From: JBPCQA01 sp050998615 | GTDB lineage: Bacteria; Actinomycetota; Actinomycetes; Propionibacteriales; Nocardioidaceae | DNA length: 64,000 nt | Assembly (NCBI GenBank): GCA_050998615.1 | Contig: JBPCQA010000019.1 | Coordinates: 144,739 to 208,738 of the forward strand | Direction of reading: 5' to 3' | Part shown: positions 32,998-42,233 of the stretch, piece after piece | How positions within the stretch are numbered: the stretch's first letter is position 1 | Layout: the number at the start of each line of letters is the position of its first letter | Program-made: the position numbers and the translations under genes | The notes under the pieces: generated by a model | What the model was told of the DNA's origin: nothing | The model's database searches: none | The model's input: only the letters and a program-made list of their open reading frames with translations

Positions 32998-34094
32998 AAT
33001 ATCTCAGCGAGTTCAGCAACCCAGACCTGGCCAAGAAGCTCCTCGACCAGATACATGAGGTGACCACTCAGCCATGGGCGATGATGGAGGTGTGTGGCGG
33101 GCAGACCCACTCGATCATCAGACACGGCATCGACCAGCTGCTGCCGCAAGAGATCGAGATGATCCACGGTCCGGGGTGCCCAGTGTGCGTAACCCCCTTG
33201 CAGATCATCGACAAGGCGCTGGCGATCGCCTCCCAGCCCGGAGTGATCTTTTGCTCGTTCGGTGACATGCTCCGCGTCCCCGGCAGCTCCGACGACCTGT
33301 TCCGGATCAAGAGCGCCGGCGGAGACGTGCGTGTCGTCTACTCACCGCTCGACGCGCTCAACCTGGCTCGCGACAACCCCGACCGCGAGGTGGTGTTCTT
33401 CGGCATCGGCTTCGAGACGACCGCGCCGGCGAACGCGATGACCGTCTACCAAGCCCAGCGGCTCGGGATCAAGAACTTCTCGTTGCTCGTTTCCCACGTG
33501 CTCGTGCCGCCGGCTGTCGCGGCGATCATGGAGTCGCCGACCTGCCGGGTGCAGGGATTCCTTGCCGCCGGTCACGTGTGCAGCGTGATGGGCACGCAAG
33601 AATACCCGCCGTTGGCCGATAAGTACGAGGTGCCGATCGTGGTGACCGGCTTTGAGCCCCTGGACATCCTCGAGGGCATCCGCAAGACGGTCGTCCAACT
33701 CGAGGAGGGTCGCCACGAGCTCGAAAACGCCTACCCCAGAGCGGTGCCTGCCGACGGGAACAAGATAGCCAAGGACATGCTCAACGACGTCTTCGAGGTC
33801 ACCGACCGCACCTGGCGCGGCATCGGCATGATCCCGCAAAGCGGCTGGAAGCTCTCGGACAAGTACCGCGAGTTCGACGCTGAGCAACGATTCCGCGTGA
33901 GCGACATCCACACCGAAGAGTCGGCATTGTGTCGCTCTGGTGAAGTCCTGCAAGGGCTCATCAAACCCCACGAGTGCGCGGCGTTCGGCAAGGAATGCAC
34001 GCCACGCAACCCGCTCGGGGCGACGATGGTGTCGTCGGAGGGTGCCTGCGCCGCGTATTACCTCTACCGCCGCCTCGACCTGGTCGAGAGCTGA
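32994..34094 (+). CDS. hypD: Hydrogenase maturation iron-sulfur protein HypD
   Basis: Scaffold for assembling the Fe(CN)2CO unit; 366 aa. Key cysteines: VCGGQTHS (Cys34), GPGCPVC (Cys62, Cys65), and the [4Fe-4S] ligands in the C-terminal part (GHVCSVMG, SALCRSGE, HECAAFGKECTP). ATG 32994 overlaps hypC. Normal length and intact motifs. Confidence 0.96.
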   Translation: MKYLSEFSNPDLAKKLLDQIHEVTTQPWAMMEVCGGQTHSIIRHGIDQLLPQEIEMIHGPGCPVCVTPLQIIDKALAIASQPGVIFCSFGDMLRVPGSSDDLFRIKSAGGDVRVVYSPLDALNLARDNPDREVVFFGIGFETTAPANAMTVYQAQRLGIKNFSLLVSHVLVPPAVAAIMESPTCRVQGFLAAGHVCSVMGTQEYPPLADKYEVPIVVTGFEPLDILEGIRKTVVQLEEGRHELENAYPRAVPADGNKIAKDMLNDVFEVTDRTWRGIGMIPQSGWKLSDKYREFDAEQRFRVSDIHTEESALCRSGEVLQGLIKPHECAAFGKECTPRNPLGATMVSSEGACAAYYLYRRLDLVES

Positions 34095-34096
34095 CG

Positions 34097-35173
34097 ATGG
34101 CGCAAGCCGCCAGCGAGACGAACGACCTCGACTTCACCGCGTGGGTGTGCCCCGCGCCGCTGCGTGACTCACCGGCCATCGTGATGGGTCATGGTGGCGG
34201 CGGCGCGTTGTCCGCCGAGTTGATCGAGCATCTGTTCCTGCCGGCGTACGGCGATGCGGCCGACGCGAAGCTCGGCGACTCCGCGGTTGTCGAGGTCGGT
34301 GGTGTCAGGCTTGCGTTCTCGACCGACTCCTACGTCGTCAAGCCGCTGTTCTTCCCGGGTGGGTCGATCGGGGACCTCGCGGTCAATGGCACGATCAACG
34401 ACCTCGCGATGTCCGGAGCGACCCCGCTCGTGCTCTCGACCGCGTTCATCCTCGAGGAAGGCACCGAGCTCGGCGAGCTCGGCCGGGTGGCCGAGGCGCT
34501 TGGCGCCGCCGCGCGCCAGGCCGGTGTCAAGCTGGTGACCGGCGACACCAAGGTTGTCGACAGCGGCAACGGCGACGGGGTGTTCGTCAACACGGCGGGG
34601 ATCGGGGTGCTTGCCGACGGCGTCGACATCAGGCCCGACCGGGCCAGCCTGGGGGACGTCGTCATCGTCAGCGGTGAGATCGGCGTACACGGTGTGGCCG
34701 TGATGAGCTGTCGGGAGGGACTCGAGTTCGGCACCACCGTCCGCAGTGACTCCGCGCCCCTGCACGGACTGGTGGCCGACATGATCGCGACCGGAGCCGA
34801 CATCCACGCGCTGCGCGATCCGACCCGTGGCGGTGTCGCGGCCACGCTCAACGAGATCGCGAAGGCCTCCAAGGTCGGGGTGACGCTCGTCGAACGCGAT
34901 CTGCCGATCCCGCAGACCGTCAACGACGCCTGCGGGCTGCTCGGCCTCGATCCGCTGTACGTCGCCAACGAGGGCAAGCTGCTCGCGATCGTGCCCGCGG
35001 CCGATGTCGACCGGGTCCTGGAGGCGATGCACGCACACGAGTACGGACGGGACGCGTGCGTGATCGGCCGCTGCGTCGAAGCACATCCCGGCATGGTGGT
35101 CGCCCAGACCGGCCTCGGTGGCACCCGGGTCGTCGACCTTCCGCTCGGCGAACAGCTGCCCCGGATCTGTTGA
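34097..35173 (+). CDS. hypE: Carbamoyl dehydratase HypE
   Basis: ATP-dependent dehydratase that turns the C-terminal cysteine thiocarboxamide into thiocyanate. 358 aa from ATG 34097. GHGGGGALSAELIE near 30-43, the AIRS-type nucleotide site, LRDPTRGGVAATLNE, and the obligatory C-terminal PRIC with cysteine as the last residue. The start is 2 nt after the hypD stop; the longer open frame to 33974 overlaps hypD and is not homologous. Confidence 0.96.
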   Translation: MAQAASETNDLDFTAWVCPAPLRDSPAIVMGHGGGGALSAELIEHLFLPAYGDAADAKLGDSAVVEVGGVRLAFSTDSYVVKPLFFPGGSIGDLAVNGTINDLAMSGATPLVLSTAFILEEGTELGELGRVAEALGAAARQAGVKLVTGDTKVVDSGNGDGVFVNTAGIGVLADGVDIRPDRASLGDVVIVSGEIGVHGVAVMSCREGLEFGTTVRSDSAPLHGLVADMIATGADIHALRDPTRGGVAATLNEIAKASKVGVTLVERDLPIPQTVNDACGLLGLDPLYVANEGKLLAIVPAADVDRVLEAMHAHEYGRDACVIGRCVEAHPGMVVAQTGLGGTRVVDLPLGEQLPRIC

Positions 35174-35180
35174 TCGCCCG

Positions 35181-35939
35181 ATGACCGAGCCCCGAGACCC
35201 GGCAACGGGTGCGGAGCTGTTCGCGCGTTACGCCTACCCGCCCAACGAGCTCGGCTACTGCGGGCCGGGTGACTCCCGTGGGCTCTTGGTCCGGGGTACG
35301 CCGCAGGCTGCCGCCGAGATCGCCCGCAGAGCCAGGGAGTTCGAGGGCGCGTGGGTCTATCTGGAGTTGATCGCCGCGTCTGCCGGGATCGCCGATCCGC
35401 TCGACCCGCGTGTGGTCGAGGCGTACTGGCTCGGCAGCGAGCTGCTCGACTCGATCGACAGCGGCTGGTTTCTCGACGCGCTACGCGGTCGTTTCCAAGG
35501 ACAGACCGGTGGTCAGTGGACCGGCGGCATCCCCGACCTGGAGGCATCGGTGCTGCCGCACCATGCATTTCACGTCTTCGCGATCTATCCCTGGGTCGGG
35601 CTGCTGCGCGGGGACAACGACGTACCCCGATCGATTCTCGACCAATGCCGGATCCGTACCGGTGTTGTCGAGTCGGTGCGCGGCGAAGGCGCGACCGTAC
35701 GCACGCAGCCGTTGACATGGGACGGTCGGCGGCTGGCCGTCGGCGGCAACGTCTTGATCGAGACGCGGTGGAGTGACGATGGCCGCGCGTTCCTGGACGG
35801 CGTACAGGAAGGGGACGTCGTCTCGGTGCACTGGGACTGGATCTGCGACCTTCTCACTGCCGCCCAAGCGCAAGCGATCCAGGCATACGAAGCGCGCCAG
35901 CTTGCGGTGACGAACCGGGTGCTTGCCCAGGCAACCTGA
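35181..35939 (+). CDS. Hydrogenase-associated protein (DUF6390-like), copy 2
   Basis: 252 aa paralog of the protein at 25856-26725. Shared blocks: LFARYAYPPNELGYCGPGDS, WVYLELIAASAG, VVEAYWLGSELLD, PHHAFHVFAIYPWVGLLR, LDQCRIRTG and SVHWDWICDLL. It lacks the disordered N-terminal extension of copy 1. Starts 7 nt after hypE and is the last gene of the plus-strand hydrogenase region; converges with the acyl-CoA dehydrogenase gene 18 nt away. Role unknown. Confidence 0.76.
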   Translation: MTEPRDPATGAELFARYAYPPNELGYCGPGDSRGLLVRGTPQAAAEIARRAREFEGAWVYLELIAASAGIADPLDPRVVEAYWLGSELLDSIDSGWFLDALRGRFQGQTGGQWTGGIPDLEASVLPHHAFHVFAIYPWVGLLRGDNDVPRSILDQCRIRTGVVESVRGEGATVRTQPLTWDGRRLAVGGNVLIETRWSDDGRAFLDGVQEGDVVSVHWDWICDLLTAAQAQAIQAYEARQLAVTNRVLAQAT

Positions 35940-35957
35940 GTTCTTACGGCAAAGGTG

Positions 35958-37142
35958 TCATCGGAACGCGGACTCGCCGGTAAGTGCCTGCCCGATGATT
36001 AGTTGGTGCACCTCCGAGGTGCCTTCGTAGGTGAGCACCGACTCGAGGTTGTTGGCGTGCCGGATCACCGGATACTCCAGCGTCACGCCGTTGGCGGCCA
36101 GGATCGTCCGGCATTCTCGGGCAATCGCGAGGGCCTCGCGGACGTTGTTGAGCTTGCCGAGGCTGACCTGCTCCGGCCGGATCTTGCCGGAGTCCTTGAG
36201 CCGCCCCAGATGCAGGGCGAGCAGCATGCCCTTGCCGAGCTCGAGCGTCATGTCGGCGAGCTTTTGCTGGGTCAGCTGATATGCCCCCAGTGGCTTGTCG
36301 AAGACACGTCGGGTCGACGCGTAGGAGATCGCGGTCTCCAGACAGTCGCGGGCCGCACCAAGGGCCCCGAACACGATCCCGAAGCGGGCTTCGGACAGGC
36401 ACGACAGGGGACCGGCCAGCCCCAGCGCGTCGGGCAACATCGCCGTGCCAGGCAACGAGACATTGTCGAGAACGAGCTCACTGGTGACCGAGGCGCGCAG
36501 CGACATCTTCTTGGTGATCTCCGGTGCGGAAAAGCCGTCGGCGTCGGTCGGCACGACGAAGCCACGGATGCCGTCGTCGGTGCGCGCCCACACAATCGCC
36601 ACATCGGCGATCGAACCATTGGTGATCCACATCTTGGTGCCGCTCAGCACCCAGCCGCCGCCTTGCCGCCCGGCCCGGGTCCGCATGCCGGCGGGATCAG
36701 ATCCGAAGTCGGCCTCGGTGAGGCCGAAGCAGCCGATTGCCTCACCGGCAGCCATCGCCGGCAGCCACCGGTTCTTCTGCTCCTCGCTGCCGAACCGGTG
36801 AATCGCGAACATCGCCAGGGACCCCTGAACCGACACCAGGCTGCGGATCCCGGAGTCGGCGGCCTCCAGCTCCGCACAGGCGAGCCCGTAAGACGTCGCG
36901 GTGGTGCCCGCGCATCCGTAGCCGTGCAGGTGCATGCCGAGCAGGCCGAGCGAGCCGAGCTCCTTGGCGAGCTCACGGGCCGGGATCGCCGCGTTCTCGA
37001 ACCAGTCGGCGATATGCGGGCGGATTTTGTCATCGCAGTAGCGCCGCACAGTGTCGCGAATCGCCCGCTCTTCGTCGTCGAGGAGCCCGTCGATCCCGAA
37101 CAGATCCAACGGCGCGGTGACACCGGGCTGAGACTTCGACAC
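35958..37142 (-). CDS. Acyl-CoA dehydrogenase, glutaryl-CoA dehydrogenase-like
   Basis: 394-aa FAD flavoprotein oxidising an acyl-CoA thioester. FAD/substrate segments CFGLTEADFGSDPAGM and WVLSGTKMWITNG, and the catalytic glutamate in LTYEGTSEVHQLIIGQALTG, the pattern of glutaryl-CoA dehydrogenases. GTG 37142 has CAGGAG upstream. If the substrate is glutaryl-CoA it would serve lysine or cadaverine breakdown, in keeping with the polyamine genes nearby; isovaleryl- or other short-chain specificity cannot be excluded. Confidence 0.86.
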   Translation of the reverse strand: MSKSQPGVTAPLDLFGIDGLLDDEERAIRDTVRRYCDDKIRPHIADWFENAAIPARELAKELGSLGLLGMHLHGYGCAGTTATSYGLACAELEAADSGIRSLVSVQGSLAMFAIHRFGSEEQKNRWLPAMAAGEAIGCFGLTEADFGSDPAGMRTRAGRQGGGWVLSGTKMWITNGSIADVAIVWARTDDGIRGFVVPTDADGFSAPEITKKMSLRASVTSELVLDNVSLPGTAMLPDALGLAGPLSCLSEARFGIVFGALGAARDCLETAISYASTRRVFDKPLGAYQLTQQKLADMTLELGKGMLLALHLGRLKDSGKIRPEQVSLGKLNNVREALAIARECRTILAANGVTLEYPVIRHANNLESVLTYEGTSEVHQLIIGQALTGESAFR

Positions 37143-37314
37143 GAGCAGCTCCTGAGGTGAGGGACGCGTGGTTCATGCTAGTCCGCTTCGCCATCGACGA
37201 CGCACGGCAACGAAATGCGCACCACATTCCGGTGAGCACTGGCGATATCGGCTGTGAAACAGTAGGTTATCTGTCGGTTGACGGTCGTCTCGTCGAAATC
37301 ACCCAGGGGCCACC

Positions 37315-38751
37315 ATGAGCAGCAGCAACACCGTGCGGAATCTGATCAACGCTGAGCTCGTCGACAGTGTCGACGGGCGAACGTCTGTGCTGGTCAACCC
37401 CTCGACCGGCGAAGAGTACGCAACGGCGGCAGTGGCTGGCCGCGAAGACGTGGACCGCGCCGTTCGAGCCGCTGCGGCGGCGTTCGAGACGTGGCGCGAC
37501 GTCACGCCGGCGCAGCGCCAACGTGCCCTGTTGAAGCTGGCTGACGCCATGGAGGCACGAGCCGACGAGTTGGTCCGGGTCGAGAGCGAAAACACCGGCA
37601 AACCACTCGGTCTGACCCGCGAGGAGGAGATCCCGCCAGCGGTCGATCAGGTGCGCTTCTTCGCCGGCGCGGCGCGGGTGCTCGAGGGGCGGTCGGCCGG
37701 GGAGTACCTGGCCGGCCACACGTCGTACGTGCGTCGAGAGCCGATTGGGGTCGTCGGGCAGGTTACGCCGTGGAACTACCCGCTGATGATGGCGATCTGG
37801 AAGATCGCCCCGGCTCTCGCCGCCGGCAACACGGTGGTGATCAAGCCATCAGACACCACTCCCGCGTCCACCGTGCTGCTCGGCGAGCTGTGCCAGGAGT
37901 TCTTCCCGGCGGGTGTGGTCAACGTCATCACCGGTGACCGGGACACCGGGCGGGCACTTGTCGAACATTCGATCCCTCAGATGGTGTCGATCACCGGGTC
38001 GGTTCGCGCTGGCATGGAGGTTGCGGCGTCGGCCGCCAAGGATCTGAAGAGGGCCCACCTCGAGCTCGGCGGCAAGGCGCCGGTCGTGGTCTTCGACGAC
38101 GCCGACCTCGAAGCCGCGGCGCAGGGGATTGCGATGGCGGGTTATTTCAACGCCGGGCAAGACTGTACGGCGGCCACCCGCGTGCTCGCCGGCCCCCGTA
38201 TCCACGACGACTTCGTAGCCGCCCTCTCCGAGCAGGCAAGGGGCACCAAGACCGGACAACCAGACGACGAGGACGTCCTCTACGGGCCGGTCAACAACGC
38301 TTCTCAGCTCGACCGGGTGACGGGTTTCGTCGACCGGCTGCCCGACCACGCCGCGTTGCAGATCGGCGGCTCCCGCGTCGGGGACCGCGGCTACTTCTTC
38401 GCACCGACGGTGGTGTCCGGGCTGCGACAAGATGACGAGGCGATCCAGCAGGAGATCTTCGGGCCGGTGATCACCGTCCAGCAGTTCAGCGACGAAGACG
38501 AGGCGATTCGTTGGGCGAACGGCGTCGAGTACGGACTGGCCAGCAGCGTCTGGACGAAAGATCATGGCCGCGCAATGCGGATGGCCAGGCGTCTGGACTT
38601 CGGCTGTGTCTGGATCAACACCCACATCCCGATCGTCGCTGAGATGCCGCACGGTGGGTTCAAGCATTCGGGCTACGGCAAGGACCTGTCGATGTACAGC
38701 CTCGAGGACTACACGCGGGTCAAGCACGTGATGACGAACATCGAGGTCTAA
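37315..38751 (+). CDS. Aldehyde dehydrogenase, gamma-aminobutyraldehyde type
   Basis: 478-aa NAD-dependent enzyme. TPWNYPLMMAIWKIAPALAA (NAD-site helix), general base glutamate in LELGGKAP and the nucleophilic cysteine in FNAGQDCTAATR. The FNAGQDCTA block and overall length point to aminobutyraldehyde dehydrogenases (PatD/PuuC-like), which would finish the oxidation of putrescine-derived aldehydes to GABA or its gamma-glutamyl form. ATG 37315 is divergent from the acyl-CoA dehydrogenase; no clear promoter in the 172-nt gap. Confidence 0.88.
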   Translation: MSSSNTVRNLINAELVDSVDGRTSVLVNPSTGEEYATAAVAGREDVDRAVRAAAAAFETWRDVTPAQRQRALLKLADAMEARADELVRVESENTGKPLGLTREEEIPPAVDQVRFFAGAARVLEGRSAGEYLAGHTSYVRREPIGVVGQVTPWNYPLMMAIWKIAPALAAGNTVVIKPSDTTPASTVLLGELCQEFFPAGVVNVITGDRDTGRALVEHSIPQMVSITGSVRAGMEVAASAAKDLKRAHLELGGKAPVVVFDDADLEAAAQGIAMAGYFNAGQDCTAATRVLAGPRIHDDFVAALSEQARGTKTGQPDDEDVLYGPVNNASQLDRVTGFVDRLPDHAALQIGGSRVGDRGYFFAPTVVSGLRQDDEAIQQEIFGPVITVQQFSDEDEAIRWANGVEYGLASSVWTKDHGRAMRMARRLDFGCVWINTHIPIVAEMPHGGFKHSGYGKDLSMYSLEDYTRVKHVMTNIEV

Positions 38752-38763
38752 GAGCCTGGGCGT

Positions 38764-39465
38764 TCAATCGATTTCGAGCAGATCTTCGGGATCACCGAGC
38801 AAGATGCCGAGCCCGGTGGCCATGGCCGCGCTGAACATCAAGGTGTCGATCGGGGAGCTGTTCGCGATGGTGGCACCGGCGAAGCTGGTGATGCCTCGAA
38901 TACCGTCCCACGTGCAGTCCACAAAGACTGCGCCGCCAAGCCTGGCCTGGGAAAACTCGGCTCCCGTGAGGTCACACCGGCGAAAGGTGGCGCCGCGCAG
39001 ATCGGCCGACGCAAAGTCTGATTGTCGAAGGCTGCACTCGTCGAACTCAATGGCGACGCTGATGTCGAACCGGAAAGAGCTGAAATCGGCGGTGCAATCC
39101 CGGAACACGACATGGCGAAGGGCTGCCGCGGCCGCGACAAATCCGGTGAGCCGGCAGCCCAAGACTTCGACTCGAGTGAATGAGCCGTGGTCGAGTCTGA
39201 GGTTCGCAAGGTCGCAGCCGGTCAGCTCGGTGTCGACGATGCTCAACTTCTCCAGATCACCTCCGCTGAACGTGCAGCGGATGAACCGGCAACTCTCGAA
39301 GTCGACGAGCCGGGCCCGAGCGCCGCTGAGATCAACGGCGACGAGATGCCGGTGGTTGATGACCGCGTCGTCCACAACCTCGTCTCGCGAGAGCGCATCC
39401 TCGCTGAGCGTTGAATCGAGGCGCGGCCGGATGCGGCGGACTCGCTTAGCTTGCGGATTGCTCAT
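38764..39465 (-). CDS. Pentapeptide-repeat protein
   Basis: 233 aa from ATG 39465. From about residue 45 onward the sequence follows the A(D/N)LxX five-residue coil pattern (for example SCRFIRCTFSGGDLEKL, CSLRQSDFASADLRGATFRR and CDLTGAEFSQARL), giving a right-handed quadrilateral helix. Some members mimic DNA and protect gyrase; others have unknown roles. The frame upstream of 39465 is partly encoded by a dispersed repeat and is not used. Confidence 0.8.
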   Translation of the reverse strand: MSNPQAKRVRRIRPRLDSTLSEDALSRDEVVDDAVINHRHLVAVDLSGARARLVDFESCRFIRCTFSGGDLEKLSIVDTELTGCDLANLRLDHGSFTRVEVLGCRLTGFVAAAAALRHVVFRDCTADFSSFRFDISVAIEFDECSLRQSDFASADLRGATFRRCDLTGAEFSQARLGGAVFVDCTWDGIRGITSFAGATIANSSPIDTLMFSAAMATGLGILLGDPEDLLEID

Positions 39466-39502
39466 CGCGGCAAGCCTCTCATCCTCGGTGGAGAGGAAGG
39501 TA

Positions 39503-39540
39503 GTTTCGAGACGCTTGCTGCGCTCGCTCCTCAACCACCA
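39503..39540 (-). repeat. Dispersed repeat family A, copy 2
   Basis: Reads GTTTCGAGACGCTTGCTGCG then CTCGCTCCTCAACCACCA; its complement gives the GGTGGTTGAGGAG...GTCTCGAAAC ends of the family with a longer palindromic core. Lies between the divergent pentapeptide and dxr genes. Confidence 0.78.
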
Positions 39541-39611
39541 TGGCTCCCGCTATTCGCGGTAGTGGAACGCTGGCTGCCGCGACAGGCGAAGAGGCGTGAA
39601 AGACTGAGGCA

Positions 39612-40841
39612 GTGAGCAACGTCCGTGACATTGTGCTGCTCGGGTCGACCGGGTCGATCGGCACCCAGGCCTTGGACGTGATGCGCCGCAACCTCGAGCG
39701 GTTTCGCGTCACCGGGCTCGCCGCGGCAGGCTCGAACCCCAAGCTGCTCGCCGCACAGGCGCTGGAGTTCGGCGTCGCGGTGGTGGCGATCGCGCGGGGC
39801 ACCATGGCCCAGGACCTCCAACTGGCGTTGTACGCCGAGGCGCAGCGCCGCGGCTACCACCACGGCGACTTCGCGCTGCCCAAGATCCTGGTTGGCACCG
39901 AGGCAGCCGAGCAACTGGCGACCCACCCCTGCGACATCGTGCTCAACGGCATCACCGGAGCGGTGGGTCTGAAACCCACGCTCGCCGCCCTGGCCGCCGG
40001 CTCGACCCTGGCGCTGGCCAACAAGGAGTCGCTGATCATCGGCGGCGAGGTGGTGATGGACGCCGCCAAGCCCGGCCAGTTGGTGCCCGTCGACTCCGAG
40101 CATTCGGCGCTGGCGCAGTGCCTGCGGGGTGGCCGGCAGACAGAGGTACGCCGACTCGTGATCACCGCCAGCGGCGGCCCCTTCCGGGGCAAGAGCCGAG
40201 ACGAGCTGGGCCAAGTCACGCCCGATCAGGCGATGGCGCATCCCACCTGGGACATGGGCCGGATGGTCACCACCAACTCCTCCACGCTGGTCAACAAGGG
40301 CCTGGAGGTCATCGAGGCGCATCTGCTGTTCGACATCGGCTTCGACCGGATCGAGGTGGTCGTGCATCCGCAGTCCCTGGTCCACTCGATGGTCGAGTTC
40401 TACGACGGCTCCACGCTGGCGCAAGTGTCGCCACCCGATATGCGGCTGCCGATCAGCCTTGCGCTCGGCTGGCCGGAACGCGTCGCCGATGCCGCGGGTG
40501 CGATGGATTGGGGCGTGGCCCACCAGCTGGAGTTCGAGCCGGTCGATCATGACGCGTTCCCGCTGCTGGGGATGGCCATCGCCGCCGGTCGGCGCGGGGG
40601 CGTCGTACCGGCTATCTACAACGCGTCCAACGAAGTCGCGGTCCAGGCGTTCTGGGAGGGCCGGCTGCCGTATCTGGGCATTGCCGACACGGTGGCCGGT
40701 GTGCTGGGGCACGACGACGTACCCTTGAGGTCTAGCAGGCTCACCGTCGACGACGTGCTTGCCGCAGATGGATGGGCCCGCGAACGCGCGGCCGAGGCCG
40801 TGCAGGCCCAGCCCGCGACAGGAGGACACCAGCAGCCATGA
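39612..40841 (+). CDS. dxr: 1-deoxy-D-xylulose 5-phosphate reductoisomerase
   Basis: Second step of the MEP isoprenoid pathway: NADPH-dependent rearrangement of DXP to MEP. 409 aa. NADPH loop LLGSTGSIGTQALDV (9-23), LANKESLIIGG, metal-site PVDSEHSA and TASGGPFRGK, then MGRMVTTNSSTLVNKGLEVIEAHLLF split over the dimer region. GTG start 39612. Stop overlaps the rseP start. Confidence 0.97.
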   Translation: MSNVRDIVLLGSTGSIGTQALDVMRRNLERFRVTGLAAAGSNPKLLAAQALEFGVAVVAIARGTMAQDLQLALYAEAQRRGYHHGDFALPKILVGTEAAEQLATHPCDIVLNGITGAVGLKPTLAALAAGSTLALANKESLIIGGEVVMDAAKPGQLVPVDSEHSALAQCLRGGRQTEVRRLVITASGGPFRGKSRDELGQVTPDQAMAHPTWDMGRMVTTNSSTLVNKGLEVIEAHLLFDIGFDRIEVVVHPQSLVHSMVEFYDGSTLAQVSPPDMRLPISLALGWPERVADAAGAMDWGVAHQLEFEPVDHDAFPLLGMAIAAGRRGGVVPAIYNASNEVAVQAFWEGRLPYLGIADTVAGVLGHDDVPLRSSRLTVDDVLAADGWARERAAEAVQAQPATGGHQQP

Positions 40842-42142
40842 CCGCACTGGTCTACGCACTCGGCGTGGTGCTGTTCTTTCTCGGCGTGATGGTGTCCATC
40901 GCGCTGCACGAAGTCGGGCACATGGTGCCGGCCAAGAAGTTCGGAGTCAAGGTCACCCACTATTTCGTCGGCTTCGGCAAGACGATCTGGTCGGTCAAGC
41001 GTGGCGACACCGAGTACGGGTTCAAGATGTTCCCGCTCGGCGGCTTTATCAAGATGATCGGCATGCTGCCGCCGGAGCAGCGTGACGCGAACGGGCGCGC
41101 CAAGGGCTTTCAGAAGGGAACGTTCGGTCGGCTGATTCGCGATGCCCGTACACTCGAGTACGAGAAGGTCACCGACGCCGATCAAGACCGATTGTTCTAC
41201 CGCAAGCCGTGGTGGAAGAAGGTCATCGTGATGGCCGGGGGTCCGTCGGTCAACGTGGCGTTGGCGATCTTGCTGCTTGGTGGCGTCTTCATCGGCATCG
41301 GAATCAAGACGCCGACACTGCGAGTCAATCAGGTCGACGACTGCGTGATCCCCGCAAGCCAGCCGGTGCAGAAATGCACCGGCTCGAGCCCGGCGTCCCC
41401 GGCGGTTAAGGCGCAGTTCAAGGCCGGCGACAAAATCCTCGCCGTCAACGGTGTCGCCATGCATGGCTGGGACCAGTTCTCCCAGACCACGCGGGCAGCG
41501 GCCGACTCGACTTTGCACATCCTGGTCGACCGCAGCGGCAACCACGTGATGCTCACCGCGCACCCGATCTCCAACCAGGTTTCATCGCTGACCAAGCCCG
41601 GAGCTTACGTGAGGGCCGGCTTCCTGGGCATCTCACCGAGCGAGGTGCGGCAGCGCCAAAGCATAGGTTACGTGGTTTCGACGATGTGGGACTACACCGC
41701 GCGCACCGGCGAGGCGTTGGTCCAGCTTCCGCAACGCATGGTTGGGGTGGCGAAAGCCGCGGTAGGCGCGCAACAGCGCGACCCGCAAAGCCCGATGAGC
41801 GTGGTGGGCGCCAGCCGGGTTGCCGGTGAGGTCGCCTCGGACAACCAGATCGACTTGAGCGATCGCCTCGCCTTGTTGCTGATGTTGCTGGGCGTGGTCA
41901 ACCTGTTCGTTGCCTTGTTCAATTTCATTCCGCTGTTGCCGCTCGACGGGGGCCACATCGCCGGCGCGCTCTACGAGGCGCTGCGCCGCGCGGTCGCCCG
42001 GTTGCGGCGACGGCCCGATCCCGGGTACGCCGATGTGGCGCAGATGCTGCCGATCGCCTACGCCATCGCCAGCGTGCTGATCGTGATGGGGGTCGTGCTC
42101 ATCTGGGCCGACATCGTGAGCCCGATCCGGTTGACCGGGTGA
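40838..42142 (+). CDS. rseP: Site-2 protease RseP/Rip1 (M50)
   Basis: Intramembrane zinc metalloprotease that clips anti-sigma factors and other membrane proteins; 434 aa. HEVGH at 24-28 in the first membrane helix, a periplasmic PDZ domain at about 175-260, and the third metal ligand in NFIPLLPLDGGH within the penultimate helix. ATG 40838 overlaps the dxr stop. Position between dxr and ispG is the usual actinobacterial arrangement. Confidence 0.95.
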   Translation: MTALVYALGVVLFFLGVMVSIALHEVGHMVPAKKFGVKVTHYFVGFGKTIWSVKRGDTEYGFKMFPLGGFIKMIGMLPPEQRDANGRAKGFQKGTFGRLIRDARTLEYEKVTDADQDRLFYRKPWWKKVIVMAGGPSVNVALAILLLGGVFIGIGIKTPTLRVNQVDDCVIPASQPVQKCTGSSPASPAVKAQFKAGDKILAVNGVAMHGWDQFSQTTRAAADSTLHILVDRSGNHVMLTAHPISNQVSSLTKPGAYVRAGFLGISPSEVRQRQSIGYVVSTMWDYTARTGEALVQLPQRMVGVAKAAVGAQQRDPQSPMSVVGASRVAGEVASDNQIDLSDRLALLLMLLGVVNLFVALFNFIPLLPLDGGHIAGALYEALRRAVARLRRRPDPGYADVAQMLPIAYAIASVLIVMGVVLIWADIVSPIRLTG

Positions 42143-42233
42143 GCGTCGTACCGCCTTTTGGCCGCTGCCTGGACGCGGCACCGTTTGGGTACGACACCTG
42201 GGGACCGCAGTTGACGATGAAAGGGAGGATGCG

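Noticed and set aside
33974..34096. Extended N-terminus of HypE
   Set aside because: This part overlaps hypD in another frame and has no HypE similarity; ATG 34097 starts the homologous protein.
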